The notes under the pieces: model-generated | Databases searched by the model: none | What the model was told of the DNA's origin: nothing | Seen by the model: the letters and a program-made list of their open reading frames with translations, nothing else | Position numbers and translations under genes: made by a program | From: Vibrio mytili | GTDB taxonomy: Bacteria; Pseudomonadota; Gammaproteobacteria; Enterobacterales; Vibrionaceae | Direction of reading: 5' to 3' | Assembly (NCBI RefSeq): GCF_000830505.1 | Contig: NZ_JXOK01000036.1 | Location: 35,211-99,210, forward strand | Length of the DNA: 64,000 bases | Part shown: piece by piece, positions 51,078 to 63,977 of the stretch | How the letters are laid out: every line of letters begins with the position of its first letter | Numbering within the stretch: position 1 is the first letter of the stretch

Positions 51078-51620
51078 CTAAGAGTTTGTGTTCGTCGCAG
51101 GTTCTTGGACGTGACCGGCTTCGTACTCTGCTCGGATACGACCTAGCTGACGCATCATTTGTTTAGCGGCCTGCTGGCGCATCTCATCTTCAATCACATC
51201 ACGCTCAACAGATTTTGCCAATGCGGTTAGCGGGTTATCAAGGTAATTTCGGTTTACGGTTGTGGTAAAGCTCTTCGAGCCGTATCCAGGAATGGTGACA
51301 CGGTAGTTCACCACGTACGTCAACTCTTTTTCTGCTGCGCGGCTATTTTGGTACAGTGACAATGTGCGTTCGTCTAGGCTTGCTCTGAGCAAGTGCAAGT
51401 TAGGTATACTTGATGATGGTGAAACAAGTTCTACTTTGTTGAGTGTCAGTTCAGATCGCACATAACGGGTTAGCGGGCTGTATTCATCATAACTAGAAAA
51501 GGACATGGTGTGCAGTTCTTCCGGAACGGAATATTCGCCACGAAGGTGGAAGCCGCAGGCAGAAAGAAGCCCCGTTAATACCAATACTACTGGCAGTTGA
51601 ATGGCAGAGAAAAAACGCAT
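51078..51620 (-). CDS. lptE: LPS-assembly lipoprotein LptE
   Basis: Outer-membrane lipoprotein that plugs the LptD barrel and takes part in LPS export. 180 residues, with the lipobox LLSACGFHLRGEY (Cys about 22) and the typical short beta-rich body ending in a helical tail. Between leuS and holA, the usual place. Confidence 0.93.
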   Translation of the reverse strand: MRFFSAIQLPVVLVLTGLLSACGFHLRGEYSVPEELHTMSFSSYDEYSPLTRYVRSELTLNKVELVSPSSSIPNLHLLRASLDERTLSLYQNSRAAEKELTYVVNYRVTIPGYGSKSFTTTVNRNYLDNPLTALAKSVERDVIEDEMRQQAAKQMMRQLGRIRAEYEAGHVQEPATNTNS

Positions 51621-51689
51621 TGATTGTATTCATCCTAAATTGAAAGAGGGATTTACCTCAAACCACTTTAAACAAATAGTTTGAGGTAA

Positions 51690-51719
51690 ATAAACAGGGT
51701 GATTATTCACCCTGTTTAT
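51690..51719 (-). terminator. Hairpin after leuS
   Basis: Thirteen-base inverted repeat (ataaacagggtga and complement) 66 bases after the leuS stop. The following T tract is short and broken, so this may be a weak terminator or message-stabilising hairpin. Confidence 0.5.
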
Positions 51720-51784
51720 GACTCATTATTAACGAAATAGTTCGCTAATTATTGAGAGACGAAAAGTTGCAGATTTTGCAATGA

Positions 51785-54406
<2,622 letters not shown>

Positions 54407-54513
54407 TTAAATAGATCATCATAGAATACCTAAAGCTAGGGTGCACAACAATAGCCAATCTCTACCCATGCACGCTTAAGTGACATCGGTAGGAGCAAAG
54501 ATGGAGGTCAGTT

Positions 54514-54984
54514 ATGCCTAAACGTAAAACAGGTTACGAGGAAATGCTCGAGGATGTTATCGAAACCTTGAAGCAAAGTCCGGAAGAAGTGAACAAAGCG
54601 ATTGAAACGTCGGGCAAAGTGGTGGATGCCGCCAATGACTTGACCAAAGATGAGTTGGCTCTGATTAAAGCTTATATCAAATCCGACTTGAAAGAGTTCT
54701 CTGAAAGCTATGAAGAGAGTAAAACCGGGCCGTTCTATCTAACAATTGCCGATTCTATTTGGCAAGGGTTATTGGAAATTACCGATCGTACAAAAATCGA
54801 ATGGATGGAGTTGTTTGACGATCTTGAGCACCAAGGTTTGTATGAAGTTGGCGATGTGATCGGTTTAGGGACACTGGTATGTGATGAATGCGGCCATAAG
54901 ACAACCTATAATCATCCCACCGTGGTTATCCCATGCATTAAATGCGGTCACACAGGCTTTAGTCGCCAGCCACTAAAACCTTAG
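54514..54984 (+). CDS. ybeL: Zinc ribbon protein YbeL (DUF1451)
   Basis: 156 residues of unknown function: a helical, acidic first part (KRKTGYEEMLEDVIETLKQ) and a C-terminal zinc ribbon (CDECGH at about 125, CIKCGH at about 144). A strong GGAGGT lies six bases before the ATG. Divergent from leuS as in E. coli. A terminator shared with lnt follows. Confidence 0.88.
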   Translation: MPKRKTGYEEMLEDVIETLKQSPEEVNKAIETSGKVVDAANDLTKDELALIKAYIKSDLKEFSESYEESKTGPFYLTIADSIWQGLLEITDRTKIEWMELFDDLEHQGLYEVGDVIGLGTLVCDECGHKTTYNHPTVVIPCIKCGHTGFSRQPLKP

Positions 54985-54992
54985 CTCGAATA

Positions 54993-55019
54993 AAAAAGAG
55001 GCTATCAAGCCTCTTTTTT
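54993..55019. terminator. Bidirectional terminator after ybeL
   Basis: Stem aaaaagaggct / agcctcttttt with a four-base loop and long T run, 8 bases after ybeL. It may also serve the convergent lnt, whose stop is 73 bases away. Confidence 0.85.
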
Positions 55020-55091
55020 TGTTCGTGTGTGACTGATTTTTCTGCGCGTGTGACTGATGCGTTATAGCGTTGCAAATAAGTATTTGAGTTT

Positions 55092-56627
55092 TTACTTATC
55101 CTTAATGGACTTATTACTTACTCTCGGTAACCACCAGGCAAGGATTAGGCTGAGTGCCACCCAGATATACAACGGCCAGGTACCAAAAATACGGTATGGC
55201 GTTTTTCCATCAGTGGGAGCTACTTCAGCGCGTAGAACCGCAGTTGTAAACTGAGGGACTTGTTCGATAATCTTACCTTTGTGATCTGTCACCGCGGTTA
55301 AACCATTGTTGGTTGAACGAATCAGAGGCTTGCCTAACTCCAACGCGCGCATCCGAGCTATTTCCATATGTTGTAGTGGTCCGATAGAGTGTCCAAACCA
55401 TGCATCGTTTGATAACGTTAAGATGAAGTCAGTGTCGTCGGTGATGTTTTGACGCACTTGCTCATTAAAGATAATTTCATAACACAGTGCTGGCGCCATA
55501 TGTTTGCCATTTGCGACGATGTTTGGCTGGATAAAATCCCCACGACTGAACGATGACATCGGTAAGTTAAAGAACGGCGCGAGTGGACGCAGGATATTTT
55601 CAAACGGTACAAATTCCCCAAACGGCAGTAGATGGTGTTTGTGATATCGCTGTGTCATATCAAAGCTGTAGTCACCGTATGGTGTGGTGCCGAGTGCTAA
55701 AATACTATTGTAAAACTGATGATCGTCGGTTTGATTCACGACCCCAGTAACGATCGCACTGTGATTGTTCTTTGCTGCACTATCGATGTTTTTGAGAAAT
55801 GACGCCACTTCGATCTCGAAGGCTGGGATCGCAGCCTCTGGCCAGACAATGATATCGGCATCCCAGTTTTCTCGGGTCAGGTCAGTGTACTTCATGATCG
55901 TAGGCCAGCGTTGACTCGGCAACCATTTTAATTTCTGATCGACATTACCTTGGAGTAGAGCAACTTTGGTCGTGTCCTGCAAACGTGGAGTGACCCAATC
56001 GTACTGGCGAATACCAAACCCTGTACTGAGCAGTACCACAGGAATAACAACGACTAACCATTGTTTATGAAGCCAAGCGTAAGCCATAGCCCCGGCAGAG
56101 ATAACAACTAATAGGGTCAGAAGTTCCACACCACCAATTGGCGCAAAGCTGGCAAATGGGGCATCAATTTGACTGTACCCTAGCCACAACCAAGGGAACC
56201 CAGTCATAACCCATCCGCGTAGCCAATCGGTAATCAGCCAAAGCGCAGGCGTAGCTAGCAGTACTTGGCTTAAGGTCAGTGAGGGAAAGAGTCGATTATT
56301 GAGCCAAGCAAACAGGCCAGAGTAGATGGCTAAATAGGCCACCAATAACGCCATCAAAAATACGTTGGCAATCAGTGGCATTCCGCCAAAGCCAGATATA
56401 CTGACGTAAACCCAGCTAACGCCAGTTGCAAACTGGCCAAGTCCCCAGGAGTAACCTATCCAAAGCGCGCGTTTTGGTGTCTGCTTTGCGAGAAGAATAA
56501 GCAATAGTGCCGGGCTGAGGATCGCCAATGGCCACAGTTGGTAAGGGGCAAAGGCTAATGTAGTGGAGGCGCCAACAAAAGCGGCCGCTAAGGGCCGCTT
56601 GAGGCGATGAAAGAATTCATTCATCAT
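55092..56627 (-). CDS. lnt: Apolipoprotein N-acyltransferase
   Basis: Inner-membrane enzyme that adds the third acyl chain to lipoproteins (such as RlpA, LptE and MetQ here). 511 residues: about seven membrane spans in the first 220, then a periplasmic nitrilase domain with catalytic Glu in [10 protein letters not shown] (about 262), Lys just before LLPFGEFVP (about 327) and Cys in PALCYEIIF (about 381). It follows corC by 34 bases. Confidence 0.95.
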   Translation of the reverse strand: MMNEFFHRLKRPLAAAFVGASTTLAFAPYQLWPLAILSPALLLILLAKQTPKRALWIGYSWGLGQFATGVSWVYVSISGFGGMPLIANVFLMALLVAYLAIYSGLFAWLNNRLFPSLTLSQVLLATPALWLITDWLRGWVMTGFPWLWLGYSQIDAPFASFAPIGGVELLTLLVVISAGAMAYAWLHKQWLVVVIPVVLLSTGFGIRQYDWVTPRLQDTTKVALLQGNVDQKLKWLPSQRWPTIMKYTDLTRENWDADIIVWPEAAIPAFEIEVASFLKNIDSAAKNNHSAIVTGVVNQTDDHQFYNSILALGTTPYGDYSFDMTQRYHKHHLLPFGEFVPFENILRPLAPFFNLPMSSFSRGDFIQPNIVANGKHMAPALCYEIIFNEQVRQNITDDTDFILTLSNDAWFGHSIGPLQHMEIARMRALELGKPLIRSTNNGLTAVTDHKGKIIEQVPQFTTAVLRAEVAPTDGKTPYRIFGTWPLYIWVALSLILAWWLPRVSNKSIKDK

Positions 56628-56661
56628 TATTATTTTCTGATATTCCCTACAGGGTATCGCG

Positions 56662-57564
56662 TTACTCTTGAGCCGCTTCTACCAGTGTCTCTTCATCTGG
56701 AATGGTGACTTGGAGTTGAATGACACGACGGTTATCGGCAGCGGTGACTTTGAAGTTATAGCCCTCAATTTCGACAAGCTCACCTCGTGACGGTAGGTGA
56801 CCAAAGGCAGTCATAACCATACCACCGACAGTGTCTACCTCTTCATCACTGAAGTTGGTACCGAACGTGGCATTAAATTCTTCAATAGTTGTTAACGCTC
56901 GAACGGCAAACGTATGCTTGCTAAGCTTACGAATATCGGTTTCTTCATCATCATCGAACTCATCTTCAATATCGCCAACGATCTCTTCGAGGATATCTTC
57001 GATGGTTACCAGTCCAGATACTCCACCAAACTCGTCGACAACGATCGCCATATGGTAGCGTTCTTCTCGGAATTCTTTTAGCAAGCGATCAACGCGTTTG
57101 CTTTCCGGAACGACCACAGCAGGTCGAATGACCTCTTCGATGTCAAATGGGTTGCTGTCAGAGCCTAAGTATTTAAGTAAGTCCTTCGCGAGCAGAATGC
57201 CTTCCACATGGTCTTTGTCCTCGCTGATCACAGGGTAGCGAGAGTGTTGCGCATCGGTGATCAACATGACGAGCGTATCGAGATCGTCTTTTCGATCAAC
57301 CGTGACCATTTGCGAGCGTGGCAACATAATGTCTCGCACTCGCATTTCGGCGATCTCCATAACACCCTCAAGCATGTCTCGGGTATCGTGGTCGATCAGG
57401 TCATTAACTTCAGAGTCGCGGATCACATCCACAAGCTCTTGGCGGTCTTTTGGATCGCCTTGAAAGAGTTGACCTAAGCGTTCAAAGAAGGACTTTCTAC
57501 TCGGACCTTCTGCCTTTTCTTTCTGCCCTTCGTTGGATGCGGGGGGCGAATTATCTTCGTTCAT
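56662..57564 (-). CDS. corC: CBS-domain protein CorC (YbeX)
   Basis: 300-residue cytosolic protein once linked to Co/Mg efflux and now also to ribosome quality. Two CBS domains (about 68-200: [35 protein letters not shown]) are followed by a CorC/HlyC transporter-associated domain (about 215-290). The order ybeZ-ybeY-corC-lnt is conserved. It starts 105 bases after ybeY. Confidence 0.93.
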   Translation of the reverse strand: MNEDNSPPASNEGQKEKAEGPSRKSFFERLGQLFQGDPKDRQELVDVIRDSEVNDLIDHDTRDMLEGVMEIAEMRVRDIMLPRSQMVTVDRKDDLDTLVMLITDAQHSRYPVISEDKDHVEGILLAKDLLKYLGSDSNPFDIEEVIRPAVVVPESKRVDRLLKEFREERYHMAIVVDEFGGVSGLVTIEDILEEIVGDIEDEFDDDEETDIRKLSKHTFAVRALTTIEEFNATFGTNFSDEEVDTVGGMVMTAFGHLPSRGELVEIEGYNFKVTAADNRRVIQLQVTIPDEETLVEAAQE

Positions 57565-57669
57565 TGTTTCTCAAGTAAGTAACGCTATCAGAAGTGTGAT
57601 AGCTCACATAGAAAGGCACATACGAGAATACTGTGAGTAATTTGCCTTTCACAATCGAGTGGCTTAACG

Positions 57670-58134
57670 CTACTCTTTTTCTGCGAGGTATGGGTCGTCA
57701 TAACCCATGCCTTGCAAGATTTCCGTTTCGAGGGACTCCATCTCTTCGGCTTCGTCATCCTCAATATGATCATAACCTAGCAGATGCAAGCTACCATGTA
57801 CAACCATATGTGCCCAGTGAGCTAATAGCGGTTTGTTTTGCTCAGCCGCCTCGTTTTCAACAACTTGTCGGCAAATGATCAAGTCACCTAATAGATCCAA
57901 TTCCATACCCGGTGGGGCTTCAAAAGGGAACGAAAGCACATTGGTTGGTTTATCTTTGCCACGATAATCATAATTCAATGTATGGCTTTCTTGCTCATCC
58001 ACAACGCGTATGGTGACTTCTGCTTGTGGTTGAAAAAGAGGGATAGTCTTGTCCAACCATAATTGGAAGTCTTGTTTAGAAGGTAACCCTTCTTCACTTT
58101 TGACTGCCAGTTGCAGATCGAGTTCAATCGCCAT
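57670..58134 (-). CDS. ybeY: Endoribonuclease YbeY
   Basis: Zinc-dependent endoribonuclease for 16S rRNA 3'-end maturation and ribosome quality control. 154 residues with the metal-binding [11 protein letters not shown] (H-x3-H-x5-H, about residues 113-123). Two bases after ybeZ, so translationally coupled. Confidence 0.95.
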   Translation of the reverse strand: MAIELDLQLAVKSEEGLPSKQDFQLWLDKTIPLFQPQAEVTIRVVDEQESHTLNYDYRGKDKPTNVLSFPFEAPPGMELDLLGDLIICRQVVENEAAEQNKPLLAHWAHMVVHGSLHLLGYDHIEDDEAEEMESLETEILQGMGYDDPYLAEKE

Positions 58135-58136
58135 AG

Positions 58137-59234
58137 TTATTCCTTCGTTGCAGTAGCTTGAGTGTTTAGCTCAGCTTTGGCAGCTTCAAGTAATTTGGCA
58201 TCACGCTCTTCACGACGACGCTTTTCAAACTCTTTACGCTCTTTCTGATCTTGCGCTTCCCATTTCTCATAGGCGTTAACGATACGAGCAACAACAGGGT
58301 GACGCACGACGTCGTCGGCGAGGAAGAAGTTGAAGCTGATATCATCCACTTCGTTTAGTACTTCAATCGCATGACGCAAACCCGATTTAGCGCCGCGCGG
58401 TAAGTCGATCTGGGTTACGTCACCAGTGATCACTGCACGAGAGTTAAAGCCAATACGTGTGAGGAACATTTTCATTTGTTCTACCGTGGTGTTTTGGCTC
58501 TCATCGAGAATAATAAATGCGTCGTTCAGGGTACGACCACGCATGTATGCAAGTGGGGCGACTTCAATTACGTTACGCTCAATCAGTTTCTCAACCCGTT
58601 CAAAGCCTAGCATTTCAAATAATGCATCGTACAGTGGACGAAGGTATGGGTCGACTTTCTGGCTCAAGTCTCCTGGCAGGAAACCGAGTTTTTCGCCAGC
58701 TTCAACCGCTGGACGAGTCAGCAAAATACGACGAATCTCTTGGCGTTCAAGCGCATCAACTGCTGCTGCAACCGCAAGGTAAGTCTTACCTGTACCCGCA
58801 GGACCTATACCAAATGAGATATCGTGTGTCACCATATTAACTAAGTATTGAGCTTGATTCGGAGTACGTGGCTTAATGACTCCCTTCTTCGTCTTGACGA
58901 ACACCTCTTTACCGTGCTCGATATTTGACTCAGTGTTTTGCTCTAACACCCCTGACTCTTTGATCGCAAGATGGATCTGTTCAGGCTCGATATCTGGGAT
59001 CTCACCGCGTACTGGTGCGGTATCCACGTAAAGCGTTTTGAGAATATCTAGCGCAGCCGCTGAGGTATGGGGCTTACCTACGATAGTAAAATGATCACTA
59101 CGGTGGTTGATTTCAACGCCCAAGCGGCGTTCTAAATGCTTGATATTATCATCGAATGGACCGCACAGGCTTGCAAGACGGCGGTTGTCTGAAGGTTCTA
59201 GATTGATTTCTAGAGTTACGATTTTATTGCTCAA
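58137..59234 (-). CDS. ybeZ: PhoH-like ATPase YbeZ
   Basis: P-loop ATPase that works with YbeY. 365 residues. Walker A GPAGTGKT at about residues 141-148, Walker B in [10 protein letters not shown], and a charged helical C-terminus ([17 protein letters not shown]). The upstream gap to miaB is 109 bases. Confidence 0.94.
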   Translation of the reverse strand: MSNKIVTLEINLEPSDNRRLASLCGPFDDNIKHLERRLGVEINHRSDHFTIVGKPHTSAAALDILKTLYVDTAPVRGEIPDIEPEQIHLAIKESGVLEQNTESNIEHGKEVFVKTKKGVIKPRTPNQAQYLVNMVTHDISFGIGPAGTGKTYLAVAAAVDALERQEIRRILLTRPAVEAGEKLGFLPGDLSQKVDPYLRPLYDALFEMLGFERVEKLIERNVIEVAPLAYMRGRTLNDAFIILDESQNTTVEQMKMFLTRIGFNSRAVITGDVTQIDLPRGAKSGLRHAIEVLNEVDDISFNFFLADDVVRHPVVARIVNAYEKWEAQDQKERKEFEKRRREERDAKLLEAAKAELNTQATATKE

Positions 59235-59343
59235 TGTTGCCTCTCATTTTATGCCACCTTGCAGAAGCCCGATTTAGACCGGGCTTCTAATGGCTTTACA
59301 TACCTTCTTCTAAGATGGTTACTTAGTCAGGTAATTTCAAGCT

Positions 59344-60768
59344 TTAAGGCGTAAAAGTCGCTACACCTAGCTCATCTTCGCGGCGGGTTTTCGCCATCAT
59401 TTGCGTTGGAGAAATCACGCTACGAAGGTCCATGTCTTTTTCTGTACGTACTAGCTCACCACGTAGTGAGTTTGCAAATACATCTACAATCTTCACATCA
59501 ACGAACTGACCAATGAGGTCTGCACTACCTTCAAAGTTTACTACACGGTTGTTTTCTGTACGAGCACGCAGTTCCATTAGATTTTTCTTAGATGGCCCTT
59601 CAACCAATACGCGTTGCTCAGTACCTAGCATTAGACGAGAGTAACGCATAGCCTGAGCGTTAATTGTTTGTTGGAGCTCATACAGGCGCTCTTTTTTCAC
59701 TTCCTCTGACAGATCACATGGGTAATCAGCGGCAGGCGTACCTGGGCGAGGAGAGAAGATAAAGCTGAAGCTCATATCAAAGTCGACGTCTTTGATAAGC
59801 TTCATCGTGTCTTGGAAGTCTTTGTCCGTTTCACCTGGGAAGCCAACAATAAAGTCAGAACTGATTTGGATATCAGGACGTGCTTTGCGTAGCTTACGGA
59901 TGATCGATTTGTACTCAATGCCTGTGTGCGGACGCTTCATCATTGTCAGAACGCGATCACTACCACTTTGTACTGGCAAGTGTAGGAAGCTTACGAGTTC
60001 AGGCGTATCTTCATAAACAGCGATGATATCGTCAGTAAACTCTAGTGGGTGGCTAGTGGTAAAGCGGATACGATCGATACCGTCGATGGATGCGACCAGG
60101 CGAAGCAATTCTGCAAACGAACAGATCTCACCATCGTGAGTAGACCCACGGTACGCATTCACGTTCTGACCTAGCAAATTGACTTCACGTACGCCTTGCT
60201 CGGCAAGCTGTGCGATTTCGAATAGCACGTCGTCCATTGGGCGGCTAACTTCTTCACCACGTGTGTATGGCACTACGCAGTATGTACAGTATTTAGAGCA
60301 GCCTTCCATAATGGATACGAATGCTGTCGCGCCTTCAGCACGAGGCTCTGGTAGACGGTCGAATTTTTCAATCTCTGGGAATGAAATGTCCATGACCGGA
60401 GCGTCATCTGACTGAGACTGTTTGATCATCTCTGGCAGGCGGTGCAATGTTTGAGGACCAAAGATCACGTCAACAAAAGGTGCGCGTTCACGAATGTGGT
60501 CACCTTCTTGCGTTGCTACGCAACCACCCACGCCAATCACGACGCCTGCTTTTTTGTCTTTTAGCGTTTTCCAACGACCTAGCTGATGGAATACCTTCTC
60601 TTGTGCTTTTTCACGGATAGAACAGGTATTAAGTAGTAATACGTCTGCTTCTTCTGGTTCTTCTGTCAGCTCGTAGCCGTTAGTCGCATTCAGTAGATCC
60701 GCCATTTTTGATGAATCGTATTCGTTCATCTGGCAGCCCCAGGTTTTAATTAGCAGTTTTTTACTCAT
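59344..60768 (-). CDS. miaB: tRNA-2-methylthio-N6-dimethylallyladenosine synthase
   Basis: Radical-SAM methylthiotransferase that finishes ms2i6A37 in tRNAs reading UNN codons. 474 residues: an N-terminal domain with three cluster cysteines (CQMNEYDSS at 12, [19 protein letters not shown]), radical-[11 protein letters not shown] (about 157-164) and a C-terminal TRAM domain (about 378-441). Adjacent to ybeZ and divergent from ubiF. Confidence 0.96.
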   Translation of the reverse strand: MSKKLLIKTWGCQMNEYDSSKMADLLNATNGYELTEEPEEADVLLLNTCSIREKAQEKVFHQLGRWKTLKDKKAGVVIGVGGCVATQEGDHIRERAPFVDVIFGPQTLHRLPEMIKQSQSDDAPVMDISFPEIEKFDRLPEPRAEGATAFVSIMEGCSKYCTYCVVPYTRGEEVSRPMDDVLFEIAQLAEQGVREVNLLGQNVNAYRGSTHDGEICSFAELLRLVASIDGIDRIRFTTSHPLEFTDDIIAVYEDTPELVSFLHLPVQSGSDRVLTMMKRPHTGIEYKSIIRKLRKARPDIQISSDFIVGFPGETDKDFQDTMKLIKDVDFDMSFSFIFSPRPGTPAADYPCDLSEEVKKERLYELQQTINAQAMRYSRLMLGTEQRVLVEGPSKKNLMELRARTENNRVVNFEGSADLIGQFVDVKIVDVFANSLRGELVRTEKDMDLRSVISPTQMMAKTRREDELGVATFTP

Positions 60769-61160
60769 GTTGTTCGCTCGATCGTTAGTTTAAATTAAGG
60801 GAGCAAATCGCCCAATGTTTCCAGAAAGTCACCGATATAATAGCAGTTGTGGTGACCAAGTTTTAGCCGCCGTCTCGACGGTAAGCGGCGTATTGTACTG
60901 CTTTAAAAAGCACCTGACTAGTGATCTGGTCAATTCTCTGCAAAGCCTGATGAAATCAGGGGATTCGCTTTATGTTGAACAAGGTTTTTGACCATAAAAA
61001 CGAATGAAAAAATCTAGCTTACTGAGCAGTATATATAGAGAGATGATGTCAAAAGTGAGGGGCTCTATATAGCCATAACTAAAGATAAACCGTTTTGTAA
61101 ATGCTTGGGTGAGACGTACAATGAAAAAAGCTGGTGAATCAAGATAATGAAGAACAAAAA
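60769..61160. other. Intergenic region between miaB and ubiF
   Basis: A 392-base divergent gap with no credible gene. It contains a short hairpin, ccgtctcgacgg (60870-60881), flanked by gccg / cggc, and must hold both promoters. I see no operator I can name. Confidence 0.5.
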
Positions 61161-62336
61161 ATGAACAGATATGACATCGCAGTAATAGGCGGAGGTATGG
61201 TCGGTGCAGCAATGGCGATAGGTTTTGCTCAGCAGGGCAGAAGTGTAGTTGTTGTTGAGGGAAACGAACCAAAACCGTTTGATAGCTCTCAAGCTATGGA
61301 TATACGCGTATCCGCTATTTCTCATCAATCCGTGTCACTTCTTGAGTCGTTGGGTGCATGGGCGTCAATTAAAGCGATGCGTGTCTGTCCCTACCGTCGT
61401 TTGGAAACTTGGGAACACCCTGAATGTCGTACTCGATTTCATTCGGAGGAATTATCCCTTGAGCAACTTGGTTACATTGCAGAAAACCGCCTCATTCAAT
61501 TAGGGTTATGGCAAGCCTTTGGGCAGTACGATAACCTGACTCTTGAATGCCCAGAACGCTTAAAAACCATAGAATTTGAACAGTGTAATCGCGTGACTCT
61601 AGAGAGTGGCAAGCAATTTGAGGCGCAGTGGGTGATCGGTGCTGATGGTGCAAACTCGAAAGTGCGTCAATTGGCCGGAATTGGAATTACTGCGTGGGAT
61701 TACCGTCAACATTGCATGTTGATCAATGTGAAGACTGAATTACCGCAACAAGATATTACGTGGCAGCAGTTTACGCCCTCTGGTCCGCGTTCTTTCTTGC
61801 CATTATGTTCTTTCGAAGATGAAGGAACTGAATTAGGGCAAGGTTCATTAGTTTGGTATGACTCACCCGCCCGTATTAAACAGTTGTGCTCCATGACGAA
61901 GTCTCAGCTGAGAGCTGAGATCTTACATCACTTCCCGAAAGAGCTCGGTGACATTGAAGTACTGCAGTTTGGCTCGTTCCCTTTGACTCGTCGTCATGCT
62001 CAGTCCTATTCGAATAAAGGGTGTGTCCTTGTTGGTGATTCAGCACATACTATCAATCCACTCGCCGGCCAGGGAGTAAATCTAGGCTTTAAGGATGTTG
62101 ATGTTCTACTAAAAGTGACACAAAACCAGAATGAGTTAAGTGATGCGCTATTGGCGAAATATGAGCGTTCTCGTCGTCCAGATAACCTACTGATGCAGAC
62201 AGGGATGGATTTCTTCTACAAAGGTTTTAGTAATGATCTGGGTCCATTAAAGTTTGCACGCAATGCGGCACTAAAATTGGCTGAGCACTCTGGACCAATC
62301 AAATCCCAAGTTCTTAAATACGCACTCGGCATGTGA
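61161..62336 (+). CDS. ubiF: 3-demethoxyubiquinol 3-hydroxylase UbiF
   Basis: FAD monooxygenase in ubiquinone synthesis. 391 residues: the N-terminal dinucleotide motif IGGGMVGAAMAIG, the DG motif GADGANSKVR (about 163) and the second FAD motif LVGDSAHTINPLAGQGVN (about 290-307). ATG 61161 is chosen over a GTG at 61134. The closely related UbiH/UbiI enzymes are possible, but the position beside miaB and the tRNA cluster, as in E. coli, supports UbiF. Confidence 0.9.
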   Translation: MNRYDIAVIGGGMVGAAMAIGFAQQGRSVVVVEGNEPKPFDSSQAMDIRVSAISHQSVSLLESLGAWASIKAMRVCPYRRLETWEHPECRTRFHSEELSLEQLGYIAENRLIQLGLWQAFGQYDNLTLECPERLKTIEFEQCNRVTLESGKQFEAQWVIGADGANSKVRQLAGIGITAWDYRQHCMLINVKTELPQQDITWQQFTPSGPRSFLPLCSFEDEGTELGQGSLVWYDSPARIKQLCSMTKSQLRAEILHHFPKELGDIEVLQFGSFPLTRRHAQSYSNKGCVLVGDSAHTINPLAGQGVNLGFKDVDVLLKVTQNQNELSDALLAKYERSRRPDNLLMQTGMDFFYKGFSNDLGPLKFARNAALKLAEHSGPIKSQVLKYALGM

Positions 62337-62365
62337 TTGCTGCCAGTTTTTGTGGATAGATAGAA

Positions 62366-62394
62366 AAAAAGCGAGCATTAAGCTCGCTTTTTTA
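62366..62394 (+). terminator. Terminator of ubiF
   Basis: Stem aaaaagcgagc / gctcgcttttt, loop of five, then T, 29 bases after ubiF. Confidence 0.88.
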
Positions 62395-62444
62395 ATCCGG
62401 TCAATTAATACCAATGGTAGTTAATTCACCGAGTCCAGAAAAAG

Positions 62445-62473
62445 AAAAAACCCAGCAACTTAATACTGGGTTT
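62445..62473 (-). terminator. Terminator of the tRNA operon
   Basis: Minus strand: aaacccag / ctgggttt followed by a run of T, just after the last tRNA-Leu gene. Confidence 0.8.
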
Positions 62474-62480
62474 CAAATAA

Positions 62481-62565
62481 TGGTGCGGAAGGAGAGACTT
62501 GAACTCTCACACCTTGCGGCGCCAGAACCTAAATCTGGTGCGTCTACCAATTCCGCCACTTCCGC
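62481..62565 (-). tRNA. tRNA-Leu (UAG), copy 1
   Basis: 85-nt gene with encoded CCA. It closely matches E. coli leuW, with anticodon loop atttaggtt (anticodon TAG) and a long variable arm with a GCAA loop. Last gene of the cluster in transcription order. Confidence 0.97.
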
Positions 62566-62616
62566 ATCTTATTTATAGTTATCAAGGCGATTGGTGAACC
62601 TCGAAAACGTTGTATA

Positions 62617-62691
62617 TGGCAGGGCTACCTGGATTCGAACCAGGGAATGGCGGCATCAAAAGCCGCTGCCTTACCGCTTGGCGATAGCCTA
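62617..62691 (-). tRNA. tRNA-Gln (UUG), copy 1
   Basis: 75-nt gene with encoded CCA, anticodon TTG in cttttgat, discriminator G. D, anticodon and T stems pair perfectly, but the first two acceptor pairs do not (taggcta against tagccct). Confidence 0.93.
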
Positions 62692-62733
62692 AAGCATAGT
62701 CTAAAAACTATGATCTTTCCATAAAGGAAAGAA

Positions 62734-62818
62734 TGGTGCGGAAGGAGAGACTTGAACTCTCACACCTTACGGCGCCAGAACCTAAATCTGGTGCGTCTAC
62801 CAATTCCGCCACTTCCGC
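62734..62818 (-). tRNA. tRNA-Leu (UAG), copy 2
   Basis: Same as copy 1 except that the variable-arm loop reads GTAA instead of GCAA. Confidence 0.97.
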
Positions 62819-62847
62819 ACAGGTTTGATATTGTAGATTATTTAAGA

Positions 62848-62932
62848 TGGTGCGGAAGGAGAGACTTGAACTCTCACACCTTGCGGCGCCAGAACCTAAA
62901 TCTGGTGCGTCTACCAATTCCGCCACTTCCGC
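62848..62932 (-). tRNA. tRNA-Leu (UAG), copy 3
   Basis: Identical to copy 1 by reading, GCAA variable-arm loop, 29 bases from copy 2. Confidence 0.97.
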
Positions 62933-62979
62933 ATCTTAAAATCTACACGATTATTAGCGTTAGCTAGTAATCGAATCAA

Positions 62980-63056
62980 TGGTGGCTACGACGGGATTCG
63001 AACCTGTGACCCCATCATTATGAGTGATGTGCTCTAACCAGCTGAGCTACGTAGCC
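62980..63056 (-). tRNA. tRNA-Met (CAU), elongator, copy 1
   Basis: 77-nt gene with CCA, anticodon CAT in ctcataat, almost identical to E. coli metT. It has a G1-C72 pair, so it is the elongator rather than the initiator. Confidence 0.96.
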
Positions 63057-63078
63057 ATTTTAAATTTTTAATCAAGAA

Positions 63079-63163
63079 TGGTGCGGAAGGAGAGACTTGA
63101 ACTCTCACACCTTACGGCGCCAGAACCTAAATCTGGTGCGTCTACCAATTCCGCCACTTCCGC
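63079..63163 (-). tRNA. tRNA-Leu (UAG), copy 4
   Basis: 85 nt with CCA, GTAA variable-arm loop, as copy 2. Part of unit A. Confidence 0.97.
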
Positions 63164-63246
63164 ATCTTGATTTATAGTTATCAAGGTGATTGGTGAACCT
63201 CGATAACGTTCCTGTATTTCAAGGAACCTTTATTTCAAAGAAATAA

Positions 63247-63321
63247 TGGCAGGGCTACCTGGATTCGAACCAGGGAATGGCGGCATCAAAAGCCGCTGCC
63301 TTACCGCTTGGCGATAGCCTA
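63247..63321 (-). tRNA. tRNA-Gln (UUG), copy 2
   Basis: 75 nt, same sequence as copy 1, including the two unpaired acceptor positions. Confidence 0.93.
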
Positions 63322-63367
63322 CAGGTCAATAGTCATGAGACTATTAATCTTTCTAATAAAGAAAGAA

Positions 63368-63452
63368 TGGTGCGGAAGGAGAGACTTGAACTCTCACACC
63401 TTGCGGCGCCAGAACCTAAATCTGGTGCGTCTACCAATTCCGCCACTTCCGC
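63368..63452 (-). tRNA. tRNA-Leu (UAG), copy 5
   Basis: 85 nt with CCA, GCAA variable-arm loop. Part of unit A. Confidence 0.97.
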
Positions 63453-63504
63453 AACTTATTCGTAGTTATCAAGGTAATTGGTAAAACCTAAATAACGTTG
63501 TTTA

Positions 63505-63581
63505 TGGTGGCTACGACGGGATTCGAACCTGTGACCCCATCATTATGAGTGATGTGCTCTAACCAGCTGAGCTACGTAGCC
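63505..63581 (-). tRNA. tRNA-Met (CAU), elongator, copy 2
   Basis: 77 nt, identical to copy 1. First gene (plus-strand order) of unit B. Confidence 0.96.
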
Positions 63582-63603
63582 ATTTTAAACTTTTAATCAA
63601 GAA

Positions 63604-63688
63604 TGGTGCGGAAGGAGAGACTTGAACTCTCACACCTTGCGGCGCCAGAACCTAAATCTGGTGCGTCTACCAATTCCGCCACTTCCGC
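63604..63688 (-). tRNA. tRNA-Leu (UAG), copy 6
   Basis: 85 nt with CCA, GCAA loop; its unit-A counterpart (copy 4) has GTAA. Confidence 0.97.
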
Positions 63689-63771
63689 ATCTTGATTTAT
63701 AGTTATCAAGGTGATTGGTGAACCTAGATAACGTTCCTGTATTTCAAGGAACCTTTATTTCAAAGAAATAA

Positions 63772-63846
63772 TGGCAGGGCTACCTGGATTCGAACCAGGG
63801 AATGGCGGCATCAAAAGCCGCTGCCTTACCGCTTGGCGATAGCCTA
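63772..63846 (-). tRNA. tRNA-Gln (UUG), copy 3
   Basis: 75 nt, same as the other two, with the same acceptor mismatches. Confidence 0.93.
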
Positions 63847-63892
63847 CAGGTCAATAGTCGTGAGACTATTAATCTTTCTAATAAAGAAAGAA

Positions 63893-63977
63893 TGGTGCGG
63901 AAGGAGAGACTTGAACTCTCACACCTTGCGGCGCCAGAACCTAAATCTGGTGCGTCTACCAATTCCGCCACTTCCGC
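63893..63977 (-). tRNA. tRNA-Leu (UAG), copy 7
   Basis: 85 nt with CCA, GCAA loop. It is the first of the cluster to be transcribed within this window; the promoter lies beyond the right edge. Confidence 0.97.

Noticed and set aside
60970..61328. Two minus-strand frames between miaB and ubiF
   Set aside because: They overlap the start of ubiF, and their composition fits out-of-frame AT-rich DNA.
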